This document shows positions 58,094-64,000 of a stretch of 64,000 nucleotides of DNA, in pieces. How positions within the stretch are numbered: the stretch's first letter is position 1; each line of letters opens with the position of its first letter. The position numbers and the translations under genes were made by a program. The DNA lies in contig NC_052031.1 in NCBI RefSeq assembly GCF_015832195.1, positions 6,821,850 to 6,885,849 of the forward strand. The letters run 5' to 3'. This DNA is from Motacilla alba alba (Eukaryota; Chordata; Aves; Passeriformes; Motacillidae). A model generated the notes under the pieces. The model saw nothing but the letters and a program-made list of their open reading frames with translations, ran no database searches and was not told the origin of the DNA.

Positions 58094-61000
58094 CTGAAGG
58101 GAGAAAGAGTTTGAAGGAATCAGTTAAAAATTATAAGAATTTAGGATATCAGTAATTTGAAACAAACAAAAAAAAAAATCAGTATTTTAGAATTATGGAA
58201 ATTATGTATTTGAGTTTTAATTTTAATTAGTGATGAGGCTGAGCTGCTGGTGTGCACACAGGCAGTGCTGCTGAATTCCATTTAGAGTAGAGCTCAATTG
58301 GCTAAAGAAAAGCAAATTAAATAGATTTTTTTGAATACAAAATTTGCCAGCCAAGTTTTTCACACAACATACAGTGCAGCCCACTTCAGATGTAAAGCAC
58401 TCCATTAGTCTTCAGCACAAACTGCACTGCTACACTCACCCCTTTGAAGTTTAGGTTCTGAAGAAGTGAAAAAAGCACCCCATGAATTTTAAACCTTGAG
58501 TACATACTTTGGGATCTTATTTGGTAAAAACCCCCACCACTCCACAGCAGTCTAAATGCATATAGGAGGAAAAAAAAATATATATACACACACCTATAAA
58601 AGGTGCACTGTATGATTATATCCTATCTTTTTAAAAGCGCTTTAAGAATGTGCTTTTTCTAAACAGAACAATGAAAAGATGGACAGAAGAATTACGACGA
58701 GGGCGCTAAGAACACAGGGCAAAGAGAAGACAGACATCAATCAGCCTGAGAGGCAAATACATCCCAATGAAAAGGGAAGACTCATACAATCAGGCATTGA
58801 AAGGATAAAGATTTATATTACAATAAAGGATTTATATTTAAGGTTTTGGAATAGGTTTTTCTTTTTTTTTGCCCCCAAGTTTCATTTTCTTGATATTGTA
58901 TTTCAAGAGAAAAGGAGACAACCTATATAGAATTGGATTGTTGCTGTTTTCTTATCATCCGTTTCTTTACCAAGAGATTGCTCTCATCTTTTCACAAAGC
59001 TGTACCACCCCTAGACCTGAGGATTGGGATGTTAGTGTTTCAGCTTCCGTTAAAGATATCACAATTCTTTCTCATCTTGAAATTAACCCCAGTGTGGAGA
59101 AACGACACAAACTCTCAGCATGACTGTGGTCAAAAGCAGGGGTAAGGAGTGCTACCTCATGGTCCTAAACCTGCCTACATCTTTCCAATCCAATTTACAA
59201 GATGAGGATTTAAGAAAAGGGTGTTGCAGCTGGCTTACATTTGTTCTCACATACAGAAATTACGGGTTATGCCTTCCCTTTGTTTTTCTTTGAAACCACA
59301 AAATCCCAATGCTTTGTGTAAATTGTACCCTGAAATAAGATGAGCCTTTTCACAATTCCAACTTACACAGAACGACTCTAAAAGGTGCCACATCCTCATC
59401 CTGATAAAGATCTATCTCACACCCTCCAGGTATCCTGTATCACCAAGAAACTAATCAGCCTTTCCACTGAGCCCACGATAATTACCCCCAGAGCTGTCTG
59501 ATCTGTCTCAGCTCAGGTCTGGACACAGCCTGCAGCTTTGGTTAGGTGCAAAAGCTGGAACTCTCTGAGACCTGAGCTTTGATAACATTTGTTAGGGACA
59601 ATTCTTCTAGTATTTTCTTGAGATTTATCTGTCAATGAACCAAAGTTCCCAGCAAGTTTAACTGCCACAGTTCTTCCAATTTACTTTAAACACCCTTCAA
59701 TCAACAGCCTTTAAAGCCAAGGCCCTCTTAGTATAGAGGTGATTTTAACACGGAGCATCATTTCTGCTCAGGAGTGCTAAAATATAATTGGGAAAAATGT
59801 CTTAGCTTTATGAGGATGTACCAGCTTCATTATTTTTACCAGGCTTTTGAGTTCCAAAAGAGGTTTCTGAAAACAAAGCACCCCCTGCTCTCCTCAGATC
59901 CCAGGACTTTGCTAGTTTGTGGGCACAGAGCTGGTTCAGACCTGGCTGTGGGCACTGGCACCAATTAACTGCACTCGGAGCTGGTCCTGCTGGCACCAAA
60001 AGAGAGACACCTCCAAACACTACTGCAGCTGACCTGGCCTTCCCTCTGGAAGCAGCTCTCTTCCCACCAATAAAGGAGAGTTGAGAGCAACCACACCTCT
60101 GACTGAGGTGTCCCAAATGAAGTGTCAGCCAGAGGCTATAATCCAAAATCATACGGACTGAGACATTCCAGCATTGCTAGTGCACATATACCAGACCTCG
60201 TTCATAATGTCATTGGTGCCACAGGCAGGACTGACAGAGCTGGAAAGGCAGATTTAAGACATCTGAGTTTTCCCTTGTTTTTTGGCACCAATGCTTATCA
60301 CTGATTCTAATAATTCTCCCTGGGTGCTTTTGCTTCACAGTTTGTTCAGTTATAGAAGATCAAGAGAGGAACTGTTCATGGGTAGCTCCCATACCCTATC
60401 TTTTCTCCCCATCCCGTCTCCTGCAAGATCCCCTCAACCAACCCAATTCACTCTGGTTTTATTACACCAAAGCACCAGGTTAACCACTGATCACAGAGCT
60501 ACAGGATCATTTAGGTTGGAAAAGATACTTAAGATCCTGCACTGCTAAGTCCACCAACAACCATATCCCCAAGTGCCACATCTACACATCTTTTAAATAC
60601 CTCCCCAGGACCGTGACTCCACCACTTCCCTGGACAGCCTGTTCCGGTGCTCAACAACACTTGTGGGGAAGAAATTTTTCCTAATACCTGAGGCCATGAT
60701 TTATCTGGTATTAGCTGTCATCTGCAAGCAAGGCCCATCGCATGAGGCACTGCACAAACACAGTCAGAGAGACTTTTCCCCAAAGATTTTTCAAACTAAA
60801 CAGAGAAGACAGCTGAATAAATTGCACGCAGACTCTCTTTAAAGAACCTGTCAAGCACCCTTTTGTAAAACCAGCTGTACTAAAGCGGGGAAAGACCCCT
60901 GTAAAAATCATATTCCACCTCTTTTGCTACATTCCTTGATACAAAGCAGCTATATTTTGGCTCTGTCTCATAATTACTGTCATTATACTGTCTGTGTATC

Positions 61001-62815
61001 ACTTTAAATAATCTGCTTCCAACAACAGTATGATACTACACAGATCTGTCCTATAAAGAGGCACTGGCACACATATAATAATGGGTGTGAGTCAAATTCT
61101 TGGCTCACAGCCTGTGAGCATCACCTCCCCCCCAGTGCAAACTGCAGCGTGGTTTATTTAGGCATCCTTCCACAGGTAGTGTGGAGCAGTACACATCACA
61201 CACAAGCTCAAAAGCTGCATGCATGGATGCTCAAAGACACACAAGCAAGCAGACCACAAGGGTGATCTGCAGTGGAGTGGAAAGAGAGTTGCCTTCTCTA
61301 CCACAACCATCTCAGCACCTTCATCTCCATCCCTGATGTACAACCCGAGCAGCCACTACAGAAACTGCTCCAAGAAACAGCAAACTGTTAATTCTGCTCC
61401 TTAATGTGATTACCGGAGCAATGAACGGATAACACTACATCGCATTAACAACCTTTATTAGGGTCCTCTCGCAGCGGAATTGCTTCCCTCCCTGATAAAA
61501 GAAACCAACAGGATGTTGCTTGGAAGGGACCTTTCAATGCAGAGCTTCCTGCATCTTTCATCCCAGCCGTAGCCTGACACACTATTCCGCGGCTGGCCAG
61601 GAAAGCAGGACGGCGGCTCCCAGGCAGCACGTGCTCCCAGCCCCCCCTGGGTCCATGCCAGAACCAGACTATAGCTGCTTGTCCTCCCAACTGCTCCGCT
61701 GCTCCTATTCCTTAGTAACTGCACGTGCTCCGACAGCGCTCCACGGCTGGCAGCTGCTGCTCCAGCACACAGCAGCGCGGTGTGAAAGCTCCTTCTCCAG
61801 CCCTTGTGCAACAGAGATTAGGGAGTCCTGGCACAGGAGACAGATGCTGTGATGGTCACCAGTCCTCCCCACAGCTGTCAGGTACCGTGTGGTGTGCTCA
61901 GAAACCCAGTACCAGCCCTGTCCTGCTCTTCCAGCAATGGCATTGCTGATCTCCAGCCACCCTTTGTTGTTAAATGAAATAACACAAAACCGCACTATAA
62001 TCAATGACGTTATTCGTCTGCCCGAGATCCTCTCTCCTTTGGGGATAAGAAGCAGCATCTCAGTGACATTACAGACTCTGAAATGCAGGGAAATGAAAAC
62101 GACCATCTCCCCAGACTCTGCCCCACTGGATTTTCAGAGGATGGCAGCTCAGCTCCTACCATCATGGCACCTACTGGTGCACCAACTCTTAATGTGAGGG
62201 TGCTTCTAATTTCAGTCTCAGTCTGGCAAGACTGGCGATTTCAGCACCAAATTCAACAGTGTGGAAAAATGTTATTTCCCAGTCTACACAGCTGCACAGC
62301 CAAGCTGCTGCATAGCAATTGTCAGGCTTTTAAGGCAGGGTGGCTGCACTTCAAGAATAAGTAAACTAACACTTAACTACCATGTAAATATGTCTGCAAT
62401 CCTTCTGTGAGTCCAAGATATTATGGCTAATACCTCCAACAACTCAACAGATGTGACACTACAAGTGATTGTGTTTGTCCCTACCAATAACTCTGTTAAA
62501 AGATTAAAAATACTTCCAGAAATATCAGGGATGAACACAAGTCCCTATCTGGCATAAGAAGTGTAACTTACAGGCCTTATTAGCTTAGCTGCTCCCACGG
62601 ACCTTGAGGTTTTATGAATATGAAATTGAAGGGAAAATTGTAAGATTCTGATGCATTTGTTTTTTAACACAGACCATTCAAAACTTTAGATAGCAGAGTC
62701 CTGTGTGCAATTACTCAGCAGTACATGGCAAGTCAGGATTATTGAAAAGTACTTCTGTGCCGTAAATAAACAAAAACACATATGGAAGACTGATAAAAAT
62801 TTTAATGCATTTTAC
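58094..62815. other. Probable intron or intergenic sequence
   Basis: No further exon recognised. It contains a CR1 fragment (60495-60700), an 11-bp inverted repeat (59510-59578) and a GC-richer patch at 61450-61810 holding a 117-codon minus-strand frame (61811-61458) without recognisable similarity. Confidence 0.45.
60495..60700 (-). mobile_element. CR1 LINE fragment
   Basis: The plus strand reads TTTAGGTTGGAAAAGATACT, then ACCGTGACTCCACCACTTCC and GGGGAAGAAATTTTTCCTAA, reversed CR1 3' UTR blocks. It is more diverged than the others here. Confidence 0.9.
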
Positions 62816-62866
62816 CTGTTTGTAGTAGAGAAATGTCCGGCTTCTCATCATAGTCAGTTGCCTCTG
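62816..62866 (-). CDS. Candidate 51-nt internal coding exon
   Basis: On the minus strand, the acceptor TTTATGTTTGTAATCAG and donor ACAG|GTAAAA bound 51 nt. In phase 1-1 it reads EATDYDEKPDISLLQT. The phase is compatible with the terminal exon at 58093, 4.7 kb downstream. A 48-nt version using the next AG is also possible. No upstream exon was found before the window ends, so the gene would continue to the right. Confidence 0.35.
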
Positions 62867-63784
62867 CTGATTACAAACATAAACAAGAAATCTCATTACT
62901 TTAACTGAATACAGGAATGCAATTAAAAAGCTACAGACTGTGAAGTGATTTTGCATTTTCTATCTACTTTCCTCAGCTGCAAATTTGCAAGTGCTCTGTT
63001 AAAAACTCACTGCTTGGAGAAAAAGGTCATATAATAGAAATGCAAACTTGGAAGAGGGAGTTGGGTATTAAGAAGCAATTGTGCCAGCAATGGGATGAAG
63101 TAACATTTGTTCTTTTTAAGGTTTCAGGATATCTGTATGATAAGAGGAGGTGTTATCACTTGATAAAGTCACAAGAAAAGTCCCCAGAGGTCCTCAGAGG
63201 AAGAGCCTTGCAGGCTGGAACTCCACCCACCGACAGTCATCCCATGCCTGCAATGAAAGAGCACTCCCGTTTCTGCACCCAAACTTCCCATGACCACAGG
63301 CAAGCTCATTTTGCAGGGGACAGATTTACTAGAGCAAAGCATCTTCAAAAATGCAGGTGGGTGCCCAGTGTAATTAAAAAAGCACGTGACCACACTGGCA
63401 ATTAATGTGTATATACACACACGCTTTCAACCCACAACTTATGCAAGAGCATTTGACTTAATTTGGCCCACGGTGAAGGGAGGCTAAGAGCCTAATTTGT
63501 TCGTGTTTGCCAGAGGCCAAGGGAATGCACAGACATAGCTTGCCTCACTCAGCAGATGTGCAGGGACTTGTTAGGCTGTAGTACCTGGGACGTGCATGTG
63601 AACCCTGAGTAAATCAAAGGTGTGTAACAGGAAATCCGTGCCTAACCTAAACAAGCCCTATTCAAAATCCTATTACCTTTGTCTTTTGGCACTGCAGCAT
63701 GATATTTAAGGCCTTTGAAGCACAATGAGATCTTTGAGGGCACTTCAGCAAATGAGGTGTGGTCATACAGGACAAGCCCATTAT

Positions 63785-64000
63785 CACTGAATCACAGAAC
63801 AGCTTGGGTTGGAAGGGATCTTAAAGGTCACCCAGTCCAACCCTCCCGAAATCAGCAGGAAAAGAGCTTCCACTAAATCAGGTTGCTCAGAGCCCTGACC
63901 TTGAATAATTCCAGGGATGGGGCATCTGGAATCTCTCTGAGCAGACTGTGCCAGTGTTTCAGCACCCTCATTGTAAAAAATTCTTCCTTGTAGCTAATCT
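63785..64000 (-). mobile_element. CR1 LINE 3' fragment, cut by window end
   Basis: The 3' end at 63785 (ACTGAATCACAGAACAGC) is followed by GGGTTGGAAGGGATCTTAAA and CCAGGGATGGGGCATCTGG. The element continues past base 64000. Minus orientation. Confidence 0.96.

Overview
The window looks like avian nuclear genomic DNA. It carries many CR1 LINE fragments whose 3' ends bear ATTCTRTG-type octamers, compact vertebrate-type split genes, and two GC-rich CpG promoter islands. No bacterial or viral gene layout was seen.

Two genes can be read exon by exon, both on the minus strand. PHYH (phytanoyl-CoA 2-hydroxylase, peroxisomal alpha-oxidation) fills about 2.4-11.7 kb. Nine coding exons join in phase into a 343-codon protein with the PTS2 import signal and the Fe(II)/2-oxoglutarate residues in place. 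SEPHS1 (selenophosphate synthetase 1) fills about 17.9-41 kb. Eight coding exons join in phase into exactly 392 codons, with Thr at the position that is Sec/Cys in active selenophosphate synthetases. The order PHYH-SEPHS1 matches human 10p13.

Region by region: 0-2.4 kb lies downstream of PHYH and holds a decayed copy of PHYH exon 8 with flanking intron (about 373-570). 2.4-11.7 kb is PHYH, with a 32-bp tandem repeat in its last intron. 11.3-12.3 kb is the PHYH CpG island, carrying a 54-bp minisatellite just upstream of the start codon. 12.4-17.9 kb is intergenic with one CR1. 17.9-41 kb is SEPHS1 with large introns. 40.8-42.1 kb is the SEPHS1 CpG island, containing an upstream ORF with a membrane-like segment. 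42.1-56 kb is a gene-poor interval with most of the CR1 fragments, a perfect 13-bp hairpin and some unassigned ORFs. 56.2-64 kb contains a probable 3' end of a third minus-strand gene: a long 3' UTR, a terminal coding exon and a phase-compatible 51-nt exon. BEND7 is expected here from human gene order, but I could not confirm it from the protein sequence.

I did not find an entirely new biological system. The most interesting items are the PHYH exon 8 copy, the promoter minisatellite, the SEPHS1 upstream ORF and the unassigned terminal exons at 58.0 and 62.8 kb.
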